DNA from: Caldilinea sp. CFX5
GTDB lineage: Bacteria; Chloroflexota; Anaerolineae; Caldilineales; Caldilineaceae
Direction: 5' to 3'
Assembly: GCA_021405325.1 (NCBI GenBank)
Contig: QWII01000091.1
Span: 1-64,000 of the forward strand
Length of the DNA: 64,000 nucleotides
Shown: positions 36,135 to 45,800 of the stretch, piece after piece
Position numbering within the stretch: position 1 is the stretch's first letter
Layout: every line of letters starts with the position of its first letter
Translations under genes and position numbers: made by a program
The notes under the pieces: model-generated
Told to the model about the DNA's origin: nothing
Seen by the model: the letters and a program-made list of their open reading frames with translations, nothing else
The model's database searches: none

Positions 36135-36501
36135 GGCTTACTCTCCTTTTCATGATACGCCTTGGACGTTCTTACGCACAATGGCCAACAGAACGTCTTT
36201 AGGTCAACAAACTCGATACGTTGCCCTCCTCCCCTATGACTTGTAAACCGAATCAGCGCCCACGTTCAGTATGGCATGGTTTCTTGATCACCACGATGAC
36301 AAGTAAACGACAAGTGCATGACAAATGTGCGTCAATTCTGACGGGGGCGCCATGATGCAACGCGGGGAGTTGCACCCCCACGCCCTTGCTGTGATATACT
36401 CATGGGGTTTAGTAAACAGACAGACCTAACAGATTTTTTAGTACTTCGTTAGGACTCCAGTGGCGACTGTTGTAATCATCGGTTTGAAGGAAGTCGCGAC
36501 C
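36135..36501. other. Intergenic region upstream of the AAA regulator
   Basis: No gene seen. It contains repeated motifs GACAAGTAAACGACAAGTG and GTGCGTCAATTCTGACG near 36298-36345. A weak promoter candidate is TTGCAC (36370-36375) with TATACT (36395-36400), 19 bp apart. An in-frame GTG at 36460 with AGGA upstream is an alternative start for the next gene. Confidence 0.4.
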
Positions 36502-37848
36502 ATGACGCAGATGACTGAATTTGGCCCGGAACATCTAATAACCTACCGGCAAGAGTTGGTCAAGCCCCTCTTTGCCAGGATTCAGGCGCGCGAATCTTGC
36601 GCTGTTATCGGCGCAGCCAGCATGGGAAAGTCGCGGCTGCTGCAATTTATCCTGCGCCCCGATGTGCGCGCCCACTATTTGGGCGCGACCCATGGGACGA
36701 CCTTGGTCGTTTGGGTCGATTGTAATCGCATGGCCTCTTTTTCCGCCTGGGGATTGCATGAATTGCTGCTGACCGGTCTGTTGGAAGCTTGTATTGAACA
36801 CCCCACGGCCGTTGCCCAGCGCGACACCTTGACCCAGTTGCGCCGTGAGGCGATTGTCGAGCGCAACAAGTTGCTGGCCCAACGCAATGTCGAGCTGGCG
36901 CTCCAAATCTTCTGCCAGGAATTAAAGCTTCAGGTCTGTTTTATTCTCGATGAATTTGACGAAGCCTATCGCACCGTCTCGCCCCGTGCCCTGGCCAGCT
37001 TGCGGGCGTTGCGCGACCGGCATAAGTACCAAGTTCATTATGTTCTGCTCTTGCGCCACCACCCCTTGTATTTACGCAATCCCGAGGATTGTGAAGGTTT
37101 TTATGAACTCTTCTCCCGTTCGCTCCTGGGCATCCATCCCTATAGCCATAGCGACGCTCATGCCGTGATCGAGCAGATCCTGACGCGGCGCAAACATGAA
37201 ACGGCCGCTTTGGCAGAGGCGACCCGTTCACAGTTGGTGATGCTGAGTGGCGGACATCCGGGGTTGTTGGTTGCCCTGGTGGATCTATGGCTCACGGAAG
37301 GAAGGTTGCCGAGTGAAGGCAGCGGGCAAGCCAAAGTGCAGGAAGAGTGTCGCAAGCTGTGGGAAGGCTTGCGCCGGGAAGAGCGCGAGACGTTGCATTA
37401 TATTGCGCAAGGGGTTGAAACGGATTTCCGTCAACGGGAGTCGTTGTTGCTCAAGGGAATTATTCGGGAAACCCAACCCGGCCAGAGTGACTTCTTCTCC
37501 CCTCTCTTTGCCGGCTATGCCACCCAACAAGCGCCGGCGGTCGAGCAGGGGCTGCGCATCGATCCGCAAACCGGCGCCGTTTGGGTCGATGGCCGCATTG
37601 TCGAGGCGCTGACACCGCGCGAATTTGACCTGCTGGTCTGTCTGGCCGAAGAGCCGGGCAGGCTCTATGAAACGGAGACGATTCTCACCAGTCTCTACCC
37701 GCAGGGTGAGCATCTCAACGTCGATAGCGGCTATGTGGCAGCGCTGGTGCGGCGTGTACGCGCCAAGATTGAGCGTGATCCCGGCAATCCCCAATATCTC
37801 TTGAATGTGCGGGGGCGCGGCTATCGTTTGGTTCTGCTGCCGGAGTAA
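36502..37848 (+). CDS. AAA ATPase with C-terminal OmpR-type winged helix
   Basis: A 448-residue protein. The N-terminal half is a STAND/AAA-like ATPase: Walker A GAASMGKSRLLQF about residue 34, Walker B VCFILDEFDEAYR about residue 145, and an arginine-rich helical lid. After a helical middle, the last ~95 residues are an OmpR/PhoB-type winged helix: EALTPREFDLLVCLAEEPGR, then VDSGYVAALVRRVRAKIE and YLLNVRGRGYRLV. It is therefore probably an ATP-gated transcription factor without a receiver domain. The ATG at 36502 is used (AAGGA ten bases upstream), with GTG 36460 as alternative. It converges on the helicase gene across a perfect palindrome. Confidence 0.8.
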   Translation: MTQMTEFGPEHLITYRQELVKPLFARIQARESCAVIGAASMGKSRLLQFILRPDVRAHYLGATHGTTLVVWVDCNRMASFSAWGLHELLLTGLLEACIEHPTAVAQRDTLTQLRREAIVERNKLLAQRNVELALQIFCQELKLQVCFILDEFDEAYRTVSPRALASLRALRDRHKYQVHYVLLLRHHPLYLRNPEDCEGFYELFSRSLLGIHPYSHSDAHAVIEQILTRRKHETAALAEATRSQLVMLSGGHPGLLVALVDLWLTEGRLPSEGSGQAKVQEECRKLWEGLRREERETLHYIAQGVETDFRQRESLLLKGIIRETQPGQSDFFSPLFAGYATQQAPAVEQGLRIDPQTGAVWVDGRIVEALTPREFDLLVCLAEEPGRLYETETILTSLYPQGEHLNVDSGYVAALVRRVRAKIERDPGNPQYLLNVRGRGYRLVLLPE

Positions 37849-37855
37849 CAGACAC

Positions 37856-37910
37856 GGATTCAGGGGGCGCGGATTTTTAAGCAGATCAAAAATCCGCGCC
37901 CCCTGAATCC
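37856..37910. repeat. Perfect 23-bp palindrome at convergent gene ends
   Basis: Arms 37856-37878 and 37888-37910 (core GGGGGCGCGGATTTTT) flank a nine-base loop. It starts eight bases after the AAA regulator stop and contains the stop and last codons of the helicase gene (stop at 37886-37888), so the helicase C-terminus ending SGGADF is written by the palindrome. It probably terminates transcription from both sides. Confidence 0.88.
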
Positions 37911-40696
37911 GCATCCGTCAACACTTCCAACAGCGCGACCGTCAACTGTTTTGTCTCCAACTGGGCCAGTTCATTCTCCAACACCGGCCCCACACACGCT
38001 GGACAGCCATGCCGACATGAACAGCCCCGCACCAACGCCAGTGCCGCCGCTAACAACTCCTCATGCAATTCAAACAACCGCGCACTAAACCCCAATCCCG
38101 CCGTAATCCGTTCGTAGAGGTAGATGGTTGGTTGGTTGGTACGTGACTCGTGACTCGTGATGCGTGATGCGTGATCAACCTCTGCTGCCTTGTCACCTTG
38201 TCTCGTGTCTCCTGTCTCGTGTCTCCTGTCTCCTGTCTCCCCGATTCCTTCACTCCGCACCACATGCACCCCCAGATCCTGCGGATCACACATGAGATGG
38301 AGCGGGGCGATGTTGGTGAGGGCATAGGCCAGGCCATCGAGACCGGTGCGGGTGCGCACGCCACTTTCCAGCCGGCGGTGACAGGTGCGGCAGACCAGGA
38401 CGAGATTTTCCAGCCGGTTGGCTTCCCGGTAATGTTCATTGAAACCGGCGACATAGCCAAAGGTGCGGAAAGGGACAAGGTGGTGGACATCATGCTGTCG
38501 GCCCGGCGGTTCATGGCTGCCACACTGGGTGCAGCGGTAATGGTCACGGGTGCGCACCCGTTGGCGCTGCTCCTGCCAGTTGGGGCCATAGTCGTTGAGC
38601 GAATCAAACCACTGACCCTGTTGAGCGAGCCGCTGTTGGGTGGCCGGCAACAGGCTGAACCAGTAGCCGCTGGTTTCTAAAAGCTGGGGTTCATAGTCGA
38701 GCGGGAAGACGCCCAGGTTTTCATGAGTGAAGCGCTTGATGCGGCGAAAACCGACCACCTGGCTGCTAACCTGCAAGTCGCCATAGGCCACCATCGCCCC
38801 GGATGCGGAACGTACTTCGGCGGCCTGCAACACCTGGATCTCAGTTTCGGTTGTCACCTCGGTGTAATAGTCGACCTGAACCGGGGTAACGGTCGCCAGG
38901 TTGTTGGCAAGATCGAGCCGATCCACCCGATAGCTCTGCCCTTCCTGCAAATAGATCGCACCGTTATAAAGCAACAAGGGTGCGCTGGCGTGGTCGATCT
39001 GGCCGATGATGCGGGTGGCGCTCGGTTCGTCAACATCACCTCTGGCCGGCGGGGCATTTTCAAAGATCACATCCAGCCCTTCAATGCCGACACCCCGCCC
39101 TCCAAGTGCATCTCTACCGCCTTCCTGCACCTGAACCGCTACTGTATCGCTGCCGGCATTGCGCAGGCTGATTTGGCGCGCCGGGTAACTTTCCCCGCTC
39201 CAAAAGAAGCGACCCTGATGCAGGCGCACCTCGCCACCTTCTGCCAACAACTGAAGGGCGTCAACCGCAATCGGCGACGCGCCAAAGCCATCGTCAGGGC
39301 CAAAGGGCAATTCAAAGGCGGCGCAGCGCAGTTGATCGACCAGCAGCATGAGATTATCGGGGTTGACCAGCGCATGTTCCGGCGACCGCTCAAAGAGAAA
39401 ATCCGGGTGCTGGATCACATATTGATCAAGAACGCCACCCGTCGCCACCAGAATCGCCAGCGCGCCCTCACTCGTCCGCCCGGCGCGCCCCATCTGTTGC
39501 CGGACGCTGGCGATGGTGCCGGGGTAGCCGCACAGTACCGCCGCCTGCAATCCGCCAATGTCAATCCCCAGTTCCAGCGCATTGGTCGCCACCACCCCCC
39601 GCACCTCCCCGCTGCGCAACCCTGCCTCAATCGCCCGTCGCGCGGTGGGAAGGTAGCCGCCCCGGTAGCCCCTTATAGCAGATTTTAGATTGTCGTCGGC
39701 AACCGTGTCACCTTGCCACCTGGTCACCCGGTCATGTAGATAGCTTAGGAGTACTTCAGTCGTCAACCGCGAGCGACCGAAAAGGATTGTTTGTAGACCG
39801 GCGCGCAGGCAGCGCGTCGCCAGTTCCTGGGCTTCAAGAATGGCACTGCGCCGTAGCCCCCGTTCGGCGTCATAGAGAGGCGGGTTGTAGAGAATGATCT
39901 GTTTTTCACCGCTGGGCGCGCCGTTGTCGTTGACCAGGACGACCGGCTGTTCGATCAACCGTTCCGCCAGTTGTTGGGGGTTGGCAATAGTGGCGCTGGC
40001 GCCGATAAATTGGGGCCGGCTGCCATAAAAGGCGCAGATGCGTTGCAAGCGGCGCAACACATTGGCCACATGGCTGCCAAAGACGCCGCGATAGGTATGC
40101 AACTCGTCCAGCACCACATAGCGCAGATTGGTAAAAAAGTCTTCCCAGTTGGTGTGATAGGGCAGGATGCCGGTGTGCAACATGTCGGGGTTGCTGAGGA
40201 GCAGGCGGCTTTGGCGACGAGTACGGGCGCGTGTGGCGGCGGGGGTGTCGCCATCATACGAAGAGATTGAGAGACTTCGTCGTGAGCGCTCAGTCGAACG
40301 ATTGAGAGATTGTGACAGTTCATGTTGCCAGGCCGTTAGTTCGGCGAGTTGGTCGTGGGCCAGCGCCTTGGTCGGAAAGAGGTAGAGGGCGCGGGCGGTT
40401 GGGTCGGTAAGCAGGCTGTGTAAGACCGGCAGATTGTAGCAGAGCGTTTTGCCGCTGGCGGTAGGGGTGACGACGACGACATGTTGGCCGGCCAGCGCCT
40501 GTTCGACGGCCTGTGCTTGATGGGTGTAAAGCTGTGCAATCCCCCGTTGAGTCAATGTTTCCTGTAAAACTGGATGGAGCGCGGCTGGAAAGGGTGCATA
40601 GCGAGCTGGCCGCGCCGGCAGGGTGCGCCAGGCCATAACGTTGCTCATAAAACCAACGTCGGCGCGTAGATCAGCAAGCAGTTCCGGCAGGGCCAT
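37886..40696 (-). CDS. MrfA-like DEAD/DEAH helicase with HNH domain
   Basis: A 936-residue superfamily 2 helicase of the YprA/MrfA (Hrq1-like) group. N-terminal RecA domain: TPTASGKT about residue 80 and DELHTY as motif II; second RecA domain: [13 protein letters not shown] and QQMGRAGR (motif VI). The C-terminus has the [10 protein letters not shown] four-cysteine cluster of DUF1998. Between the DUF1998 beta region and the Cys cluster an HNH nuclease-like domain (about 715-780) is present: [26 protein letters not shown], and [13 protein letters not shown] with its second CxxC. MrfA helicases unwind DNA in repair of mitomycin-type lesions. Two segments (about 131-142 and 818-852) are encoded by short tandem repeats and are low complexity. 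Confidence 0.85.
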   Translation of the reverse strand: MALPELLADLRADVGFMSNVMAWRTLPARPARYAPFPAALHPVLQETLTQRGIAQLYTHQAQAVEQALAGQHVVVVTPTASGKTLCYNLPVLHSLLTDPTARALYLFPTKALAHDQLAELTAWQHELSQSLNRSTERSRRSLSISSYDGDTPAATRARTRRQSRLLLSNPDMLHTGILPYHTNWEDFFTNLRYVVLDELHTYRGVFGSHVANVLRRLQRICAFYGSRPQFIGASATIANPQQLAERLIEQPVVLVNDNGAPSGEKQIILYNPPLYDAERGLRRSAILEAQELATRCLRAGLQTILFGRSRLTTEVLLSYLHDRVTRWQGDTVADDNLKSAIRGYRGGYLPTARRAIEAGLRSGEVRGVVATNALELGIDIGGLQAAVLCGYPGTIASVRQQMGRAGRTSEGALAILVATGGVLDQYVIQHPDFLFERSPEHALVNPDNLMLLVDQLRCAAFELPFGPDDGFGASPIAVDALQLLAEGGEVRLHQGRFFWSGESYPARQISLRNAGSDTVAVQVQEGGRDALGGRGVGIEGLDVIFENAPPARGDVDEPSATRIIGQIDHASAPLLLYNGAIYLQEGQSYRVDRLDLANNLATVTPVQVDYYTEVTTETEIQVLQAAEVRSASGAMVAYGDLQVSSQVVGFRRIKRFTHENLGVFPLDYEPQLLETSGYWFSLLPATQQRLAQQGQWFDSLNDYGPNWQEQRQRVRTRDHYRCTQCGSHEPPGRQHDVHHLVPFRTFGYVAGFNEHYREANRLENLVLVCRTCHRRLESGVRTRTGLDGLAYALTNIAPLHLMCDPQDLGVHVVRSEGIGETGDRRHETGDTRQGDKAAEVDHASRITSHESRTNQPTIYLYERITAGLGFSARLFELHEELLAAALALVRGCSCRHGCPACVGPVLENELAQLETKQLTVALLEVLTDADSGGADF
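38142..38240. repeat. 7-bp tandem repeats inside the helicase gene
   Basis: Five 7-bp units of CGTGACT/CGTGATG type run 38142-38176, and six units of TGTCTCG/TGTCTCC run 38199-38240. Both preserve the reading frame and give the peptide segments [11 protein letters not shown] and [15 protein letters not shown] in the helicase, between the HNH domain and the Cys cluster. Confidence 0.9.
40263..40312. repeat. GAGATTGA-type units inside the helicase gene
   Basis: GAGATTGAGAGA and CGATTGAGAGATTG flank a 25-base centre containing AGCGCT. In frame on the minus strand it encodes [19 protein letters not shown], a serine-rich insertion between helicase motifs I and II. Unit sequence matches the intergenic palindromes at 18831 and 41263. 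Confidence 0.75.
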
Positions 40697-40732
40697 AGGA
40701 ATAAGGAATGGAGAATGGACAACGGTTAATGC

Positions 40733-41245
40733 TTAATGGCTGGCGGCGTAGATAACGACCTGGGCGACCCATTTAACCTGGCGGAGGGCGTCATCGGCTT
40801 CAGTGGGGACGATCAGGCGGATGAGTCCTTGCGCACGGGTGAGCGGCTGACCATTCAGCGTGTGCGCCAGGAGTGATGGCCGCTCTTTTGCTTCTTGGCG
40901 CAGATCGGCGGCCGTTAGTCGTGTGCCGAAACCATCGCTACTAATGACATCGATCTGTTGCCAATCGGCATTTTCCCCCAGAACCTGCGCTAAAAAATCC
41001 TGCAAACGCACGCCGGCAAAGGTAAACGGCCCCGATGTACCGTGGCCGGTGCTGACAATATAACAATCAGCCACCGTTGTGGTCGGCAGTTGTTGCAGCT
41101 CGGCCACATCCCAACTGGATACATTGCCGTCGGGCAACTGCACCGTAAAGCGTGTTGCCGCCGCAGGCGGCGCCGGATTCGGCTCATGGGCGTGACCATG
41201 CACCCAGGCCGGTTCTTGTGAATCAAAGTGTCGATGAGGCGTCAT
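40733..41245 (-). CDS. Molybdopterin-binding (sulfite oxidase-fold) domain protein
   Basis: A 170-residue protein that resembles the compact oxidoreductase molybdopterin-binding domain: TRFTVQLPDGNVSSWDVAEL, the cysteine-bearing strand VADCYIVSTGHGTSGPFTF, GVRLQDFLAQVLG, an acidic SSDGFGTRLTAADL strand, TLNGQPLTRAQGLIRLIVP and VKWVAQVVIY. The cysteine in ADC is where a molybdenum ligand could sit, but the protein is shorter than full sulfite oxidases and has no dimerisation domain. The N-terminus (HRHFDSQEPAWVHGHAHEP) is histidine-rich. It lies between clpS and the helicase gene on the same strand. Confidence 0.65.
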   Translation of the reverse strand: MTPHRHFDSQEPAWVHGHAHEPNPAPPAAATRFTVQLPDGNVSSWDVAELQQLPTTTVADCYIVSTGHGTSGPFTFAGVRLQDFLAQVLGENADWQQIDVISSDGFGTRLTAADLRQEAKERPSLLAHTLNGQPLTRAQGLIRLIVPTEADDALRQVKWVAQVVIYAASH

Positions 41246-41262
41246 AAGCGGCTAGTAGACTC

Positions 41263-41331
41263 AATCTCTGAATCTCTCAATCTCTGTATCTCTCATCAAT
41301 AGAGATACAGAGATTGAGAGATTCAGAGATT
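41263..41331. repeat. Perfect 31-bp palindrome of GAGATTNA units
   Basis: Arms 41263-41293 and 41301-41331 are exact inverses with a seven-base loop CATCAAT; each arm is made of 8-bp units such as GAGATTGA, GAGATTCA and GAGATACA. It begins two bases after the ClpS stop (minus strand) and ends before the start of the molybdopterin-fold gene. Confidence 0.95.
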
Positions 41332-41333
41332 AT

Positions 41334-41642
41334 TCAATCCGGTTCCAAGCTAAAGGTAAGAGGGTAGCCGTCGGCACGGGCTTGGGTGCGGGCAATGCCG
41401 ATCAACTTTTCCGCTTCCGGTCGCGGGCGGATCATCACAATGGCGACCCCTTGTTCATGCGCTGTTTCCGCTACATGTTCCGCCAACTCCTGGGATAGCA
41501 TAAAGATTCGTTTCAACACACGAATGACATAGTCAAAGGGTGTGACATCATCATTGTGAATCAAAATACGATAGAGCGGCTCAGTACGGACATCGTCGTC
41601 GTCACGGACAACGGGTTCGAGTAAAGTATCAGCTAGCGCCAT
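41334..41642 (-). CDS. clpS: ClpS protease adaptor
   Basis: A 102-residue adaptor that hands N-degron substrates to the Clp protease. The core is clear: [20 protein letters not shown], followed by a Met-containing helix and [20 protein letters not shown], ending with an ERA-like helix [11 protein letters not shown]. The HNDD region holds the residues that bind the substrate N-terminus. The start [10 protein letters not shown] is chosen because AGGTGA lies upstream; an in-frame codon ten residues earlier lacks support. No clpA gene is adjacent. The N-terminal tail is acidic. Confidence 0.92.
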   Translation of the reverse strand: MALADTLLEPVVRDDDDVRTEPLYRILIHNDDVTPFDYVIRVLKRIFMLSQELAEHVAETAHEQGVAIVMIRPRPEAEKLIGIARTQARADGYPLTFSLEPD

Positions 41643-41715
41643 CAGGTCACCTATCGGGAAAAAAGAGCACAATCGAACAACTAGTACACGACGGCGTAAA
41701 TAAACCCATAGTTGC

Positions 41716-41824
41716 CAGTGAGACAGTGAGACAGTGAGACAGTGAGACAGTGAGACAGTGACTGACTTACTGTCCTACTCGAGTGGCGGGTGACCGATGA
41801 CTGATTGCTCGCTACCCGCCACTC
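41716..41824. repeat. 8-bp CAGTGAGA tandem array and adjacent inverted repeat
   Basis: Five exact CAGTGAGA units plus one CAGTGACT run 41716-41763. Downstream, GAGTGGCGGGT (41781-41791) and ACCCGCCACTC (41814-41824) form an 11-bp inverted repeat. Lies between the divergent clpS and glycosyltransferase genes, upstream of a strong promoter candidate. Confidence 0.9.
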
Positions 41825-41839
41825 ACCACCCGCCACGTA

Positions 41840-41868
41840 TTGACCACACCTTGCACTCATGTTACAAT
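41840..41868 (+). promoter_or_regulatory. Sigma-70-type promoter for the glycosyltransferase operon
   Basis: TTGACC (41840-41845), exactly 17 bp, TACAAT (41863-41868). Transcription would begin near 41875, ruling out in-frame start codons before that point and favouring the ATG at 41909. Confidence 0.65.
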
Positions 41869-41908
41869 CGACGACGGAAAATTTGATGCAGCAACAACAA
41901 GACAGTTT

Positions 41909-42838
41909 ATGAACCTTTCACGATTGCCCGACGACCGCCAGCCGTCGGCGGATGCGCCGGGAAACCCGCCGACGCTACGGCTGACGGTGGTGATACCAAC
42001 GTATAACGAAGCGGACAACTTGCCCGCCATGGCGGCGGCGCTCTTTGCGTTGCCCATTCCCTTGTTGCAACTGCTGATTGTCGATGACAATTCACCCGAT
42101 GGCACAGGGCAGGTGGCCGATCAGTTAGCCCAAGACTATAACCTGCCGGATGGGACAGGGCGACAACGCGTGCGCGTAATCCATCGCACCGGCAAGGGCG
42201 GTCTCGGTACGGCCTACGTTGCCGGCATGACACAGGCGCTGGCCGACGGCGCCGATTATGTTGTGCAGATGGACGCCGATTTCAGCCACTCGCCCGACTA
42301 TATTCCCCAGATGTTGGGCGTGATGCTGGCGACCAACGCGGATGTGATCATCGGCAGTCGCTATGTTCCCGGCGGCACGCTGGATGAAGGCTGGGAGTGG
42401 GGGCGTCGCCTGTTGAGCTGGTGGGCCAACTATTATGTACGCCTGATTCTCGGCTTGCGCATCCGCGATATGACCGCCGGCTTCAAACTCTGGAAACGGC
42501 AGGCGTTGCTCGACCTGGGCTTGGAGACTGTGCGCAGCAACGGCTATAGCTTTCAAGTGGAGATGGCTTACTTGTGCGAAAAGCTGGGCTACCGGCTGAT
42601 TGAAATTCCCATTCACTTTGAAGATCGCCGCATTGGCCAGAGCAAACTCGACATCCCGGTCAAGTTGGAATCGGCCTGGCGCACTTGGCAGATTCGTTGG
42701 CGTTATCAACATCTGGCGCGCCGCCCCAACCAACGCCCAACCACTGAGCGGCAGACCGATGGCTCTCGACCCACCGAAGGGACAACATTGTCAAATTCCC
42801 CCACGCCGATTCCCAATCCGCAATCCCAACTGCCATGA
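41909..42838 (+). CDS. Polyprenyl/dolichol-phosphate mannosyltransferase-like GT2
   Basis: A 309-residue GT-A glycosyltransferase of family 2, close to dolichol-phosphate mannose synthase. Landmarks: [34 protein letters not shown], the metal-binding [15 protein letters not shown], and the acceptor-side [20 protein letters not shown] with [14 protein letters not shown]. It has no C-terminal membrane segments and should transfer a sugar from GDP or UDP to a polyprenyl phosphate. The tail is low complexity ([12 protein letters not shown]). Its TGA overlaps the ATG of the membrane fusion gene (ATGA), so the lipid-linked sugar is probably used or flipped by that protein. Confidence 0.85.
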   Translation: MNLSRLPDDRQPSADAPGNPPTLRLTVVIPTYNEADNLPAMAAALFALPIPLLQLLIVDDNSPDGTGQVADQLAQDYNLPDGTGRQRVRVIHRTGKGGLGTAYVAGMTQALADGADYVVQMDADFSHSPDYIPQMLGVMLATNADVIIGSRYVPGGTLDEGWEWGRRLLSWWANYYVRLILGLRIRDMTAGFKLWKRQALLDLGLETVRSNGYSFQVEMAYLCEKLGYRLIEIPIHFEDRRIGQSKLDIPVKLESAWRTWQIRWRYQHLARRPNQRPTTERQTDGSRPTEGTTLSNSPTPIPNPQSQLP

Positions 42839-45800
42839 AACGACTTCTTTCCTTACGCAGCGACTTGCTGGCGGTCGGCGCGTTGCTTTTCCTTGCGTTA
42901 CTCTGGTTTGCCCCCGTCCTCTTTCCACCGCTCACAGGCGCTACGCTCTTGCCCTATGACAACCTCTATAGCTTTGAGCCGTGGCGTTCGCTGCAACCGG
43001 GGTTGGTGCCCCACAACAACCTGCTCAGCGATCTTGTGCTGCAAAACGCCGTCTGGAAACTCCATATTCGGCAGACGCTGGCCGCCGGTGAGTTGCCTTT
43101 GTGGAATCCGCAGATTTTTACCGGTCTGCCCTTTCTCGCCGCCGGTCAGGCCAGCACTTTTTACCCGCTGAATCTGCTCTTCTACATCTTGCCGCTGGAA
43201 GTGGCCTACGGCTGGTTCACAGCGTTGCAGATTGCCCTGGCCGGCATCAATATGTACATCCTGGGACGGGTGCTCCGTTTACAACCATTGCCGGCGCTCT
43301 TGAGCGGTGTGGTCTTTATGTTTAGTGGTTTTCTCATTGTCAGCGTGGTCTTCACCATGTTTATCGCCGCTGTGGTCTGGCTCCCCCTGCTGCTGGCAAT
43401 TGTCGAACTGATCATTCGCAAACAAGAAGAAAAGGGCAACACCAGCTTCCACCCCATCCCCTATGTCGCCGCCGGCATAGCCGTCATCGCGCTCATTGTC
43501 CTGGCCGGCCATCCTGAACTCATTTACTACACCGCCCTCGTCACCGGCGCTTATGCGCTTGTCCGGCTGCTCGTGGCTTGGCGACGACTAGCCCGCGGCC
43601 AATCACGCAACACGCAACACGCAACACGCATCCTCAAACTCGCCGCCTGGCTCCTAACCATTGCCGTCCTTGGCATCGCTGCCGGCGGGGTGCAACTGCT
43701 GCCTTTGCTCGAACTAGTGCCGCTCAACTTCCGTGAAGGCTCGGCCACCTTGCAACAGGTGCTGGACTGGGCCTGGCCGACCCGCCATGTACTGACCTTC
43801 TTCCTGCCCGATGTCTTCGGCAACCCCAGTCACCACGCCTGGTTTGACATTTGGCAGCGGCAATGGTACCCCGCCACGACAAACGCCCTGGGCGAACCGG
43901 TCGATACGATCTTTTGGGGTATCAAAAATTATGTCGAAGGCGGCAATTATGTGGGGATTGCCACGTGGGTGCTGGCTACCATAGCGATTTTAGATTTTGG
44001 CTTTTGGATTTTAGATTCTCGTGGTAACCGGGTTGGCAGATCAATCCAAAATCTAAAATCTAAAATCCAAAATGTCCATCGGATCTTCTTTGCCGGCCTG
44101 GCCCTAGTCTCCCTGCTCTTTGCCTTTGGGACGCCACTTTATGGAGTTTTGTTTTACGGTTTGCCGGGGTGGAGCCAGTTGCATAGCCCCTTCCGCTGGG
44201 TCTTTCCCTTTACGCTCAGTATGGCGTTGTTGGCCGGGATAGGGTTGCAACGGTTACTAGAGATTGAGAGATTTAGAGATTTAGAGATTGATCGGCTTGG
44301 CCGAATCTCTAGATCTCTCAATCTCTCAATCTCTCTCCTGACGCTACTGGCCGGCCTGGGCGTATTAGCACTTATCGGCGTTAGCCTCTTCCTGCCAGCA
44401 CCGTTCATTGCGTTCGCCCAACGCATCATCGACGGCAGCGACCTGGCCCGCATGGCCTTTACCGATGGGCGCATGTTCTGGAGCTACCAAGCTATCAACT
44501 TACTCAAGTTTGGCTTGTTTGCCGTGGGGAGCGGCTGGCTAGTTAGTTGGTTGGTTGGTTGGCACGGCAGAAAGACAGAAAGACAGGAAGACAAGAAGAC
44601 AAGAAGAGCATTACCCAATTACCTTGTCACCTTGGCGCTGATTGCCTTAGTTGCGCTCGACCTCTACGCTGCGCACGGTCGCTTCAACCCGGCCAGTGAT
44701 CCAGCCCTGTCGCCGCTAAATCCCGCCAACATTCCCCCCGTCGTCAAGTTTATTAATGAACGTGAAGGCATCGACACGCAACACGCAACACGTAACACGC
44801 ATCACGCATCACCCTGGCGCTTCACCACCTTCAACCTTCCCGGCGAGAAGACCTTTAACGCCAACGTCGGCATGTATTATGGTTGGCAGGACATTCGCGG
44901 CTATGATTCGATCATCCCCCGCCAATATGTCGAATTGATGGATCGGGTGGCGCCGCAGGCGAATGAACTGCTCTACAACCGCATTGCGCCGCTCTATAGC
45001 AACAGCAGCGGCGATGTCTATGGCGTTCTCGATAATCCGTTGTTGGATCTGCTCAATGTCAAATATGTGCTGACCCAACATTACCTGCCCAACCCGACTT
45101 GGCGGGAGATCTATCGCGACCCGGCCATTGCCGTCTATGAAAATCAGGAACTCTTGCCGCGCACCTTCCTTGTGCCGGCAGCCGGCGTTGTCCCGGCTGC
45201 CGAGCAACCGTTGCTGGAAGCCGACCTGCGACAAGTTGTTTTTTTGGACAGAACACCAACGGCTGATCACGCCTTGACGCCGGCCAGCCCTCAGGTCAAG
45301 GAAGCGCGCATCAGTCGTTACACGGCAGATGAAGTCTTTATTGATGTCAACCTGAGTGATCGCGGCTGGCTGCTGTTGAACGATGCCTATTTCCCCGGCT
45401 GGAAAGCCTACTTGCGCCCCTTTGGCGGCGATGAAAGCGCCGAAGAAGAACTGCCCCTCTATCAAGCCAATGGCGCCTTTCGCGCCGTCTATCTGCCGGA
45501 GGCGGGACAGTGGACCGTGCGCTTTGTTTACTCACCCATGAGTTTCAAGCTGGGTCTCTATATGAGCTTTCTGGCGTTCATGGCGACGTTGTTGCTCTGT
45601 GGCTACTGGGCTTGGGGTCGCTTCTATCGCCCTGAAACCAGCGTGGGGGAAGTGCGCACCGTCGCCAAAAATTCGCTGGTGCCGATGGCGCTCAGTCTGG
45701 GTAACAAGGCGATTGATTTTGCCTTTGCCATGCTCTATGTCCGCCTGCTGGGGCCAAGCGGCACCGGGGAGTATGCTTTTGTCGTCGCCGTCTACGGCAT

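Noticed and set aside
41716..41763. CRISPR array (regular 8-bp repeats)
   Set aside because: Units are contiguous with no spacers and no cas genes are present.
41840..41908. Upstream TTG start giving the glycosyltransferase 23 extra residues
   Set aside because: The TTG is the first half of a TTGACC -35 box with TACAAT 17 bp later, so transcription begins downstream; the extra residues have no family match.
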